Source: Maritimibacter sp.
GTDB lineage: Bacteria; Pseudomonadota; Alphaproteobacteria; Rhodobacterales; Rhodobacteraceae
Assembly: GCA_003520545.1 (NCBI GenBank)
Contig: DOUP01000165.1
Location: 1 to 8,734, forward strand
Direction: 5' to 3'
DNA: 8,734 nucleotides
Shown here: in pieces, positions 1 to 6,037 of the stretch
Layout of the letters: every line of letters starts with the position of its first letter
How positions within the stretch are numbered: position 1 is the stretch's first letter
Translations under genes and position numbers: made by a program
The notes under the pieces: model-generated
Told to the model about the DNA's origin: nothing
Database searches by the model: none
Seen by the model: only the letters and a program-made list of their open reading frames with translations

Positions 1-359
1 TCGGCCACCTCGTCCATGCGGATCGCGGAAATGACGCGGGTGAACACGCCAAGCCCTTCAAGAGCGGATTGCATGGCGAGCGCGTTCATGACGGTCGCGA
101 GCATCCCCATGTAGTCGGCTGTGGTCCGTTCCATGCCCTGTGCAGAGCCTGCGAGGCCGCGGAAAATGTTACCGCCACCGATCACCATGCAGATCTCGAC
201 GCCCATGGCGTGAACCGACTGGACCTCTCTTGCGATACGCTGGACGGTAGGTGGATGCAGACCGTAGCCCTGGTCTCCCATCAGCGCCTCCCCCGAAATC
301 TTCAGCATCACACGGTTGTAGAGCGGTTCGGCGGGAGCGTCTTGGGCGTCCTCGGTCAT
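1..359 (-). CDS. pyrH: UMP kinase (uridylate kinase), N-terminal part, cut by window edge
   Basis: Bacterial UMP kinase of the amino-acid-kinase fold phosphorylates UMP to UDP with ATP in the cytoplasm, the first committed step from UMP to all pyrimidine nucleotides. Reading the minus strand from the ATG at 359 gives 119 complete codons without a stop before the edge. Visible family motifs are LKISGEAL (residues 19-26, phosphate-binding lysine region), the glycine loop VIGGGNIFRG (59-68) and DYMGMLATVMNALAM (82-96), which is near-identical in bacterial PyrH proteins. An in-frame TGA lies four codons upstream, so the ATG at 359 is the natural start. The nearest Shine-Dalgarno-like stretch (AAGGA) sits unusually far upstream, about 12 nt. 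About half of the usual ~240 residues is present. The gene is divergent from miaA. In many bacteria frr follows pyrH, but that side is outside the window. Confidence 0.96.
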   Translation of the reverse strand, partial: MTEDAQDAPAEPLYNRVMLKISGEALMGDQGYGLHPPTVQRIAREVQSVHAMGVEICMVIGGGNIFRGLAGSAQGMERTTADYMGMLATVMNALAMQSALEGLGVFTRVISAIRMDEVA

Positions 360-483
360 GTCTTTGCGTCATCCTTGGGGGTCATGTATGTGCTGTGCAA
401 AATGTCGGAAATCGAACGCGGGTGCAATCCGTGATCGCGCACCCCGACGGAAGGGCCCCAAAGACGTGGCATGAAGAGGTGAC
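360..483. promoter_or_regulatory. Divergent pyrH/miaA intergenic region with a weak plus-strand promoter candidate
   Basis: This 124-bp gap must hold the starts of two divergent transcripts. For miaA the best pair I see is TTGGGG (375-380), a 17-bp spacer, and CAAAAT (398-403). It matches the sigma-70 consensus only partly (3/6 and 4/6). No convincing pyrH promoter stands out. A small inverted repeat, GGGTGC (420-425) with GCACCC (439-444), lies between them; it has a 13-nt loop and unknown meaning. Promoter positions are inference only. Confidence 0.25.
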
Positions 484-1386
484 ATGGACGACCCGGCTTT
501 CGCCGATATGCTCGACGGCTTGCCTGCACGCCGGCCCGTGTTGATCGCGGGGCCAACGGCAAGCGGGAAATCGGCTTTGGCGCTCCATATCGCACGCACG
601 AAGGGCGGCGTGGTGGTCAATGCCGATGCGCTGCAAGTCTATGAAAACTGGCGGATACTCACCGCGCGCCCCTCGCCTGCGGAAGAAGAAGTCGCTCCCC
701 ATGCGCTCTACGGCCATATCGCGGGCGACATGCCCTATTCCGTCGGTCACTGGCTGCGCGATCTCGAACCGTTTCTGATCGGGGACCTGCGGCCGATCAT
801 CGTCGGCGGCACGGGGCTTTACTTCTCGGCCCTGACCGAAGGCCTCGCGGAGATCCCCGAAACCCCCGCCGAGGTGCGGGCTCTAGGCGAAGCGCTCCTG
901 GTCGAGAAAGGCATCGACGCGATGCTGGCCGAGATCGACGCGGAAACACGCGCCCGGATCGACACATTGAACCCGGCTCGTGTGGCCCGCGCCTGGGAGG
1001 TCCAGAAAACCACCGGGCGCGGGTTGGCGGCGTGGCAAGACGATACGCCGCCGCCGCGCCTGCCCCTGTCCGAGACCCTTCCGATCGTGGTCGCCCCCCC
1101 GCGCGACGACCTGCGCGAACGGATTGCCCGCCGTTTCGATATGATGCTCGCCGCCGGGGCCCTGGACGAGGCGCGCGCGAACCTTCCGACATGGTCGCCA
1201 ACCGCGCCATCGTCGAAAGCCATCGGCGCGAAAGAGCTGATTGCGCATCTTAACGGCGCGTGTTCCCTCGAAGATGCGCGCGCGGCATCAATTGTCTCTT
1301 CCCAACAATATGCCAAGCGCCAACGCACTTGGTTCCGTTCGCGCATGTCGAAATGGCACTATGTCGAGAGACCACCAGTCCCATAA
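484..1386 (+). CDS. miaA: tRNA dimethylallyltransferase (IPP transferase)
   Basis: MiaA transfers a dimethylallyl group from dimethylallyl diphosphate to N6 of A37 in tRNAs reading UNN codons, which stabilises codon-anticodon pairing and is usually followed by MiaB methylthiolation. The 300-residue length is normal for the family. Visible motifs are the P-loop GPTASGKS (residues 23-30), the conserved D48 and Q51 in NADALQVY (46-53), VGGTGLY (107-113), NPARVARAWEV (163-173), AIGAKEL (247-253) and the C-terminal YAKRQRTWFR (276-285), typical of the tRNA-binding end. The start at 484 is supported by AAGAGG placed four nt before the ATG. A second in-frame ATG at 508 would still keep the P-loop but lacks that ribosome site. 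The gene runs alone, divergent from pyrH, with 253 bp of non-coding DNA after it. Confidence 0.96.
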   Translation: MDDPAFADMLDGLPARRPVLIAGPTASGKSALALHIARTKGGVVVNADALQVYENWRILTARPSPAEEEVAPHALYGHIAGDMPYSVGHWLRDLEPFLIGDLRPIIVGGTGLYFSALTEGLAEIPETPAEVRALGEALLVEKGIDAMLAEIDAETRARIDTLNPARVARAWEVQKTTGRGLAAWQDDTPPPRLPLSETLPIVVAPPRDDLRERIARRFDMMLAAGALDEARANLPTWSPTAPSSKAIGAKELIAHLNGACSLEDARAASIVSSQQYAKRQRTWFRSRMSKWHYVERPPVP

Positions 1387-1405
1387 ACGCGCCAAACTGT
1401 GGCTC

Positions 1406-1421
1406 TTCGGAAACATCCGAA
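1406..1421. other. Short perfect hairpin 20 bp after miaA
   Basis: TTCGGA (1406-1411) and TCCGAA (1416-1421) are exact inverted repeats around the loop AACA. It lies just after the miaA stop and could help end or protect the miaA transcript. No run of T follows on the plus strand, so it is not a standard intrinsic terminator. Confidence 0.35.
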
Positions 1422-1434
1422 AACCACATCGAAC

Positions 1435-1467
1435 TTATCCACAGGAAAACCCTGTGGTTGTGGAGAA
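1435..1467. promoter_or_regulatory. DnaA-box pair in inverted orientation, overlapping a 7-bp hairpin
   Basis: TTATCCACA (1435-1443) is an exact match to the classical DnaA-box consensus. TGTGGAGAA (1459-1467) is the opposite-strand form with one mismatch. The first box overlaps a perfect inverted repeat, CCACAGG (1439-1445) and CCTGTGG (1451-1457), with the 5-nt loop AAAAC. Further CCACA/TGTGG cores lie at 1424-1428 and 1398-1402, giving five cores in about 65 bp. This suggests binding by DnaA, either to regulate a flanking gene or as a minor chromosomal DnaA site. No AT-rich unwinding region is evident and only two boxes are good, so I do not call it an origin. It could also simply be a hairpin ending the miaA transcript. 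Confidence 0.4.
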
Positions 1468-1639
1468 CCCGCGCGACAGGTTAAATGGAATCGGCTACCT
1501 CTTGTGGGTGGCGTTGATCCGGTGCCTGGACCCGCCGCGACTTGGGACAAAGAAACAACGGTATTCGAGCCGTGATCGGGGTTTGCCATCCTGCTGTGTT
1601 CCCAGGCCTTTGACGGAATGACGTGGGAGACCGACCGCT

Positions 1640-2446
1640 ATGAACACCGCCAACACACTGTCATCGCCTTTTCGTGTGATCCCGCTGGCCCGCCTGGCCA
1701 ATGGCGGTCGCTGGCGAACCGAGGCGATGCGCAGCTACGGCGCGCCGGTTCTGTTGTGGTTCACGCGTGGTCAGGGTCGGATCACCATTAACGGCAAGAC
1801 CTCCGGCTATACCGCGCATAATGCGATCTTCATCCCGGCCGGCACGATGCACGGGTTCGAAATGAATTCCACCGTGCACGGCATGATCACCGTTTTCCCG
1901 GTCGGGGTCGAGCGCGAGCTTTCTCTGCCGGAAGACTCGGTTCACCTGCGCCTGCATGACGCCGATCAGCACATCGAATTGAACCGCCTGATCGACAACC
2001 TCCAGACCGAGCTGGAAAGCGGCAACCTTGCCTCCGATCGCGCGATGCTCTGTCACGCGGGTCTTTTGTCCGTCTGGATCGAACGCCAGATGCGCGAACT
2101 GGACATCGAAGAGCCGGACGGGGATGCCTCCTCCCGCCTCGCCGCCGCCTATAGCGCACTGGTCGAGCAGGATTTCCACTCGACCAAGACGGTCCGGGAT
2201 TATGCCAAGGATCTGGGCGTGACGCCGACGCACCTGAGCCGCGTGTGCAACAAGGCTTGCGGGCGTCCGGCTTCGGCGATTCTGGCGGACCGCGTGCATT
2301 ACGAGGCGCGGCGGCTGCTGACCGAGACCCATTTGCCGGTCAAGGACATCGCGAAGTCGCTGGGGTTTGCCTCCGCCGCCTATTTTACGCGGGCATTTCA
2401 GAACCATACGGGCCGAACCCCGTCGCAGTTCCGCCGCGGCGCATAA
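1640..2446 (+). CDS. AraC/XylS-family transcriptional regulator with N-terminal cupin sensor
   Basis: This is a 268-residue DNA-binding regulator. The N-terminal half (about 10-90) looks like the AraC-type cupin ligand-binding domain: beta-rich sequence with LLWFTRGQGRITING (38-52) and FIPAGTMHGFEM (64-75), where the motif around P66, G68 and H71 is typical of small-molecule-sensing AraC proteins. A helical linker (about 108-175) follows. The C-terminal domain (about 170-265) has two helix-turn-helix units: VRDYAKDLGVTPTHLSRVC (185-203) and VKDIAKSLGFASAAYFTRAF (234-253), the latter leading into the family signature ending in TGRTPSQFRR. The ATG at 1640 has GGGAG about 10 nt upstream. The ligand and targets cannot be read from the sequence. 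Neither neighbour is an obvious target, because the upstream gene is miaA and the downstream gene converges. Confidence 0.9.
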   Translation: MNTANTLSSPFRVIPLARLANGGRWRTEAMRSYGAPVLLWFTRGQGRITINGKTSGYTAHNAIFIPAGTMHGFEMNSTVHGMITVFPVGVERELSLPEDSVHLRLHDADQHIELNRLIDNLQTELESGNLASDRAMLCHAGLLSVWIERQMRELDIEEPDGDASSRLAAAYSALVEQDFHSTKTVRDYAKDLGVTPTHLSRVCNKACGRPASAILADRVHYEARRLLTETHLPVKDIAKSLGFASAAYFTRAFQNHTGRTPSQFRRGA

Positions 2447-2469
2447 GCGACATTTGATCAGTCCCAAAG

Positions 2470-2496
2470 AAAAGCGCCCTCTCGTGGGGCGCTTTA
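2470..2496. terminator. Two-way intrinsic terminator between convergent genes
   Basis: AAAGCGCCC (2471-2479) and GGGCGCTTT (2487-2495) form a perfect 9-bp GC-rich stem with a 7-nt loop. On the minus strand the stem is followed by TTTTCTTT-like sequence, a good U-tract for ending the lytic transglycosylase transcript. On the plus strand the tract is only TTT, so it should be weaker for the AraC-type gene. It lies 24 bp after the regulator stop and 25 bp after the transglycosylase stop, exactly where a shared terminator is expected. Confidence 0.88.
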
Positions 2497-2520
2497 CCGT
2501 ATCTGGCCCAGGCTTTTGGG

Positions 2521-3096
2521 TCAGCTCCCGAGGATCGCTTCGACGTAGCCTTCGGTCTCTTTGTAGGGAGGAACGCCGTCGTATTTCACGACCGCTTCTG
2601 GCCCCGCGTTGTAAGCGGCCAGCGCCAGCCGCCAAGAGCGAAACTTAACGTATTGCGCGCGCAGGTAGCGGGCACCACCGTCGAGGTTCTCCTCCGGATC
2701 GACCGGATCCACACCCAAGAGCGTCGCCGTCTCTGGCATCAGCTGCGCAAGCCCAAGCGCACCGGCATGAGACTTCGCGTTGGGGTTCCACCCGGATTCC
2801 TGCTGCACCAGGCGCAAGAACAGGTCCACCGGGACTGAATGCTTCTGCGCCGCCGCCTTGGCCATCTCAAGGTAGATGCCTTTGTATTTGCCGCCGTAGG
2901 GCAGCACACGGTCCTGTTTGGGACGCGGCTGGTACTTCACCGATCCTGCGTATTGTTCGGACGCGCGACCATCGAGCAGCTTCAACGCGTTCTCGAAATT
3001 GGCGCGACCATTGGAAGACGAAAAGGTATCTGCCGCAGCAGGCGCGGCCCAGACGAGGCCCAAAGCGCAAACGCTTGTCAGAATACTCCGCATCAC
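2521..3096 (-). CDS. Secreted lytic transglycosylase (SLT/goose-lysozyme-like domain)
   Basis: This periplasmic murein hydrolase would cleave the MurNAc-GlcNAc bond of peptidoglycan with 1,6-anhydro ring formation. The 191-residue product begins with a Sec signal peptide (hydrophobic core about residues 5-18, likely cleavage after APAAA near residue 22). It has no lipobox, so it is probably soluble rather than a lipoprotein. The catalytic domain (about 72-191) shows the catalytic glutamate E100 in VQQESGWNP, the GALGLAQLMPETA block (112-124), an NLDGGARYL motif (137-145) and the AYNAGP motif (161-166), all standard in the family. The gene opens GTG-ATG, and a GGAG site lies 9 nt before the GTG and 12 nt before the ATG at 3093, so either start is possible. 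It is monocistronic, divergent from ssb, and ends at a strong terminator. The exact subfamily is not decided. Confidence 0.92.
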   Translation of the reverse strand: MMRSILTSVCALGLVWAAPAAADTFSSSNGRANFENALKLLDGRASEQYAGSVKYQPRPKQDRVLPYGGKYKGIYLEMAKAAAQKHSVPVDLFLRLVQQESGWNPNAKSHAGALGLAQLMPETATLLGVDPVDPEENLDGGARYLRAQYVKFRSWRLALAAYNAGPEAVVKYDGVPPYKETEGYVEAILGS

Positions 3097-3127
3097 CGCC
3101 CAGTTCTCCGTTATCCGGCTTGGCCAA

Positions 3128-3133
3128 ACTATA
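3128..3133 (-). promoter_or_regulatory. Candidate -10 box for the lytic transglycosylase gene
   Basis: On the minus strand this reads TATAGT, 5/6 to the sigma-70 -10 consensus, about 32 bp before the start codon, which would give a leader of roughly 25 nt. The matching -35 position (TGGTGC at 17-bp spacing) is poor. Candidate only. Confidence 0.3.
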
Positions 3134-3184
3134 GCCCAAGAGCCTGCCCTGCACCACCCTTCCGCGTGGGCCCCGAAGAGCGGG

Positions 3185-3200
3185 CGCCAAGTGCTTGGCG
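3185..3200. promoter_or_regulatory. 16-bp palindrome upstream of ssb, possible operator
   Basis: CGCCAAG (3185-3191), spacer TG, CTTGGCG (3194-3200): seven perfectly paired bases per arm. It lies 75 bp before the ssb start in the divergent ssb/transglycosylase gap. No plus-strand gene ends upstream, so a terminator role has no obvious client even though GATTTT follows. A 2-nt loop is also too tight for a full RNA hairpin. A dimeric regulator site is a reasonable reading, but the binding protein is unknown. It does not match the alphaproteobacterial LexA pattern GTTC-N7-GTTC. Confidence 0.4.
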
Positions 3201-3263
3201 GATTTTAACCTTTCCTTCACCGACCGTGGGTGATGTAAAAGTCGAAACAAATTCTACAGATTC

Positions 3264-3270
3264 GGGAGGT
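3264..3270 (+). promoter_or_regulatory. Strong ribosome binding site of ssb
   Basis: GGGAGGT, with the GGAGG core ending 5 nt before the ATG at 3275. This is the best Shine-Dalgarno match on the plus strand of the window and fixes the ssb start. It fits a protein needed in large amounts. Confidence 0.85.
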
Positions 3271-3274
3271 CCTC

Positions 3275-3793
3275 ATGGCGGGCTCGGTTAACAAGGTCAT
3301 CCTCGTGGGCAATCTGGGGCGCGACCCGGAAGTGCGCACCTTCCAGAACGGCGGCAAGGTCGTGAACCTGCGTGTCGCCACCTCGGAGAACTGGAAAGAC
3401 CGCAATACCGGCGAACGGCGTGAGAAAACCGAATGGCATTCGGTCGCGATCTTCTCGGAACCGCTGGGCCGGATCGCGGAGCAATACCTGCGCAAAGGCT
3501 CCAAGGTGTACCTCGAAGGTCAGCTTGAGACGCGCAAGTGGCAGGACCAGTCCGGCAATGACCGCTATTCGACTGAAGTAGTGCTGCGCCCCTACAAGGG
3601 TGAACTGACCCTTCTCGACAGCCGCGGTGGCGGTGGAGAAGGTGGCGGCTACGGCGGAGGGTCCGGCGGCGGCTATGGTGGCGGCGATGACTACGGCTCG
3701 CAGGGTGGCTATGGCGGCGGCGGCGACGATCGCGGCGGCTCGACCCCGGCTGGCGGTGGTGGCGGAGGCTTTGACGACGAGATTCCATTCTGA
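3275..3793 (+). CDS. ssb: Single-stranded DNA-binding protein
   Basis: SSB coats ssDNA during replication, recombination and repair and recruits partner enzymes through its acidic tip. The 172-residue protein has an N-terminal OB fold (about 4-113) that begins SVNKVILVGNLGRDPEVR. The aromatic residues W40, W54, F60 and W89 fall at or next to the ssDNA-stacking positions of E. coli SSB (W40, W54, F60, W88). A glycine-rich disordered linker (118-166) follows. The last residues, FDDEIPF, are the conserved tip for protein-protein contacts. Length and layout are normal. The start is set by a strong GGGAGGT site 5 nt upstream. The gene has its own leader, divergent from the lytic transglycosylase, with an upstream palindrome of unknown role. 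I saw no convincing LexA box. The M50 protease gene follows 76 bp later and may be co-transcribed. Confidence 0.98.
   Translation: MAGSVNKVILVGNLGRDPEVRTFQNGGKVVNLRVATSENWKDRNTGERREKTEWHSVAIFSEPLGRIAEQYLRKGSKVYLEGQLETRKWQDQSGNDRYSTEVVLRPYKGELTLLDSRGGGGEGGGYGGGSGGGYGGGDDYGSQGGYGGGGDDRGGSTPAGGGGGGFDDEIPF
3626..3772 (+). repeat. Glycine-rich low-complexity tract within ssb
   Basis: Codons 118-166 of ssb are mainly glycine with interspersed tyrosine, serine and aspartate, in loose YGGG-type units built from GGY/GGC codons. This is the normal intrinsically disordered SSB linker. The near-repetitive DNA is prone to length change between strains. Confidence 0.9.
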
Positions 3794-3869
3794 TCGCACC
3801 GATTATCGCAGACCGACCCCGGTCCGTAACGGATGCGGAACACCCCCCATCGCGGAGCGTTAGTCTGTT

Positions 3870-4931
3870 ATGACTTGGTCTTTCCCAATCGGGCGATTGC
3901 TCGGTTCTCAACTTCGCATCCACGCGACGTTTTTCCTGCTCCTGCTCTGGGTCGGTGTCACGGCTTACGGCGCGGGCGGCACCTATGCCGCCCTCGTCAA
4001 TGTCTCCTATGTTCTGCTGCTCTTCGCCTGCGTGATCGCCCATGAGTATGGCCACGCTCTGATGGCGCGGCGGTTCGGGATCAGAACACCGGACATAACC
4101 CTTCTGCCCATCGGTGGCATGGCGCGGCTCGAACGGATGCCGGAAAAGCCGGGGCGCGAAATCCTCGTCGCGCTCGCAGGGCCAGCGGTCAACGTGGTGA
4201 TCTTCCTCGCGCTCTGGCTCTGGGTCGGGCTGTCCCCGCGCACGCCGCTGTCCGGTGGAATGAGCTTTGCGACCCTCCCTGAACAGATCGCGATGCTGAA
4301 CCTGATCCTCGCCCTGTTCAACATGATCCCGGCCTTTCCGATGGATGGCGGCCGGGTGCTGCGCGCGACGCTCTCCATTTTCATGGCACGGGTTACGGCC
4401 ACCAAGGTCGCTTCGCTCGTCGGTCAGGGTGTTGCGATCGTGGGTGCCGCCTACGGGCTCTGGACAGGTCAGTTGATCCTCGTCCTCATCGCCGTCTTCA
4501 TCTTCATGGCGGCGCGGGCCGAGAATAACGATGTGGCGCTTCGCGACAGGCTCAAGGGTATGGTCGCGCGCGACGTGATGATCACCGAGTATACCCCGCT
4601 ACGCCCCGGCGACGGTATCGAGGTCGCGCGGCTCACGCTCCAAAGGTCCGGTCATGCGGCCTTGCCCGTCAAGGACTTCGCAAGCGGTCGGGTCGTCGGG
4701 GTCGTATCGGAACAGGCCTTGGACGACGCCAACTCCGACGAAACGGTCGAAGGGGTGATGCAGCGCCAAATCCCGGCCGTGCCCCCCGAAACGCCGCTGG
4801 CACGGACCCTGCGTCTGGTCGGGAGTGCTCCGATGGTTGCCGTCGTCAGCAAAGACGGAACCATGACCGGCTTTCTAACGCAGGCCCGGGTCGGAGAGGT
4901 GCTTCAGGCCGCCACGGAAAGACACCGTTAG
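3870..4931 (+). CDS. Site-2-type intramembrane zinc metalloprotease (peptidase M50) with C-terminal CBS-like region
   Basis: A predicted polytopic inner-membrane protease of 353 residues that would cut transmembrane substrates within the bilayer. Zinc-site residues are visible: HEYGH (58-62, ligands H58 and H62, catalytic E59) and the second motif N151-MIPAFPMDGG with ligand D159. Around them are about six hydrophobic segments (near 18-36, 40-60, 98-122, 140-156, 176-195, 200-217). After the membrane part, MVARDVMITEYTPLRPGD begins a CBS-like region (about 230-345). The first CBS unit is recognisable (sequence through GRVVGVVSE); the second is shorter and degenerate. CBS domains often bind adenine nucleotides, so nucleotide control is possible but inferred. 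There is no PDZ domain, so this is the SpoIVFB-like branch rather than RseP. The ATG at 3870 has only a distant GGAG (12 nt). The gene ends in a 4-bp overlap with convergent aroB. Substrates are unknown. Confidence 0.92.
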   Translation: MTWSFPIGRLLGSQLRIHATFFLLLLWVGVTAYGAGGTYAALVNVSYVLLLFACVIAHEYGHALMARRFGIRTPDITLLPIGGMARLERMPEKPGREILVALAGPAVNVVIFLALWLWVGLSPRTPLSGGMSFATLPEQIAMLNLILALFNMIPAFPMDGGRVLRATLSIFMARVTATKVASLVGQGVAIVGAAYGLWTGQLILVLIAVFIFMAARAENNDVALRDRLKGMVARDVMITEYTPLRPGDGIEVARLTLQRSGHAALPVKDFASGRVVGVVSEQALDDANSDETVEGVMQRQIPAVPPETPLARTLRLVGSAPMVAVVSKDGTMTGFLTQARVGEVLQAATERHR

Positions 4932-6037
4932 CGCGCGGCCAGGGCTTCTTCGAGCAGGCCGCGGATCAGCCCCGGATCCACATCTTCGGTCACGAAAGCC
5001 TCGCCGATCCCGCGCGCCAGAATGAACCGAAGTTTGCCCGCTTCGACCTTCTTGTCCTGTTTCATGAGTTCCATCAGCCCATCGGCATCCGGCAATTCGC
5101 CGGGGATGTCCGACAAATCCCGCTTCATCCCCATCGCCGCGAGATGTTCGCGAAACCGCGACGGCGCTTCCTGGCTCATCAGCCCCATCCGTGCGGAGGT
5201 CTCGAACGCCAGAGCGCAGCCAATGGCGACACCTTCGCCATGGAGCAACCGATCCGAGTAGCCCGTCGCCGCTTCGAGAGCATGACCGAAGGTATGCCCC
5301 AGGTTCAAAAGCGCACGATCCCCTTGCTCGGTCTCGTCCCGCGCCACGATGTCGGCTTTCATCTGCACAGACCGGCGCACCGCCTCGGTCCGCTTCTCCA
5401 CATCACCGGCGGCCAGGTCGGGTCCGTTCGCCTCCAGCCATTCAAAGAACGCCAGCGACCCCAGACCGCCGTATTTGACGACTTCGCCATAGCCTGCGAG
5501 AAAATCACGCGGTGCCAGGGTGCCGAGAACGTCAATATCGGCCAAGACCAGAGAGGGCTGATGAAACGCACCGACAAGGTTTTTGCCATGGGGTGAGTTG
5601 ATCCCGGTCTTGCCGCCAACGGAGCTGTCAACCTGCGCCAAGAGCGAGGTCGGGATTTGCACGAAGCGCACGCCGCGCCGAAGCACGCTCGCCGCGAAAC
5701 CCGCGAGATCGCCGATCACGCCGCCGCCGAACGCCACGACGACGTCCTTGCGCTCCACCTTCTGATCGAGAAGCCATTCCACCGTTTCGGTCAGATGCGC
5801 CCAGCTCTTGGTCGCCTCCCCCGGCGGCAGGACAAGCGCTTCGCTCTCGATCCCGTCCGCCGTGAGCGCCTCTTGCAACGCGGCCAGATGCAGACCGGCG
5901 ACACGCGCTTCGGTAACGATGGCGACCCGCGGACGGTTCAGAAGCGGCGCGATATGCTGGCCTGCCTCGGCCAAGAGCCCGGGCCCGATCCGAACGTCAT
6001 ACGAGCGCTCTCCCAACGAGACATGAACCGTTTCCAT
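4928..6037 (-). CDS. aroB: 3-dehydroquinate synthase
   Basis: AroB converts DAHP to 3-dehydroquinate, step two of the shikimate pathway, using NAD and a divalent metal (usually Zn). The 369-residue length is normal. Visible family signatures are the NAD-binding GGGVIGD (104-110), IPTSLLAQVDSSVGGKTGIN (128-147), and metal ligands E185 (GYGEVVKYG), H248 (NLGHTFGHALE) and H266 (LLHGEGVA), close to E184, H247 and H264 of E. coli AroB. The start is taken as the ATG at 6037, because GGAGG lies 7 nt upstream. A GTG directly before it (6040) would add one residue but leaves only 4 nt to the ribosome site. The start overlaps the aroK stop by one base (TGATG), which suggests translational coupling. The 3' end overlaps the convergent protease gene by 4 bp with no room for a separate terminator. 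Confidence 0.97.
   Translation of the reverse strand: METVHVSLGERSYDVRIGPGLLAEAGQHIAPLLNRPRVAIVTEARVAGLHLAALQEALTADGIESEALVLPPGEATKSWAHLTETVEWLLDQKVERKDVVVAFGGGVIGDLAGFAASVLRRGVRFVQIPTSLLAQVDSSVGGKTGINSPHGKNLVGAFHQPSLVLADIDVLGTLAPRDFLAGYGEVVKYGGLGSLAFFEWLEANGPDLAAGDVEKRTEAVRRSVQMKADIVARDETEQGDRALLNLGHTFGHALEAATGYSDRLLHGEGVAIGCALAFETSARMGLMSQEAPSRFREHLAAMGMKRDLSDIPGELPDADGLMELMKQDKKVEAGKLRFILARGIGEAFVTEDVDPGLIRGLLEEALAAR

Larger units (their letters stand above)
1387..1639. other. Non-coding gap between miaA and the AraC-type regulator gene
   Basis: I find no convincing gene in these 253 bp. The left half (1398-1467) carries two hairpins and a cluster of DnaA-box-like CCACA/TGTGG elements, listed separately. 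The right half (about 1470-1625) should hold the promoter of the downstream regulator, but no good -35/-10 pair is evident to me. Short open frames cross the region (for example 1241-1621 plus, 1359-1589 minus), but they run into miaA out of frame and resemble no protein family. Confidence 0.6.

Noticed and set aside
420..444. GGGTGC/GCACCC inverted repeat before miaA
   Set aside because: Only 6 bp with a 13-nt loop; chance occurrence is likely in GC-rich DNA.
1398..1467. Chromosomal replication origin
   Set aside because: Only two good DnaA boxes, no AT-rich unwinding element and no typical origin neighbours in the window. The boxes are reported only as a regulatory candidate.
1241..1621. 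126-codon plus-strand frame spanning the end of miaA and the following gap
   Set aside because: Overlaps miaA out of frame, has no ribosome site or family resemblance, and would read through the hairpins.
1661..2635. 324-codon open frame on the minus strand, antisense to the AraC-type gene
   Set aside because: It lies opposite a recognised gene, crosses the terminator, and its Arg/Gly-rich product resembles no family. Long antisense frames are usual in GC-rich DNA.
3185..3205. Intrinsic terminator (palindrome followed by GATTTT)
   Set aside because: No plus-strand gene ends upstream, the loop would be 2 nt, and the T-run is short. An operator-like role fits better.
3097..3274. LexA/SOS box upstream of ssb
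   Set aside because: I searched by eye for GTTC-N7-GTTC or GAAC-N7-GAAC. The nearest stretch (GTTC at about 3103) lacks the second half-site.
3297..4055. 252-codon minus-strand frame opposite ssb
   Set aside because: His/Arg-rich product arises from the reverse reading of the glycine-rich ssb linker; no protein character.
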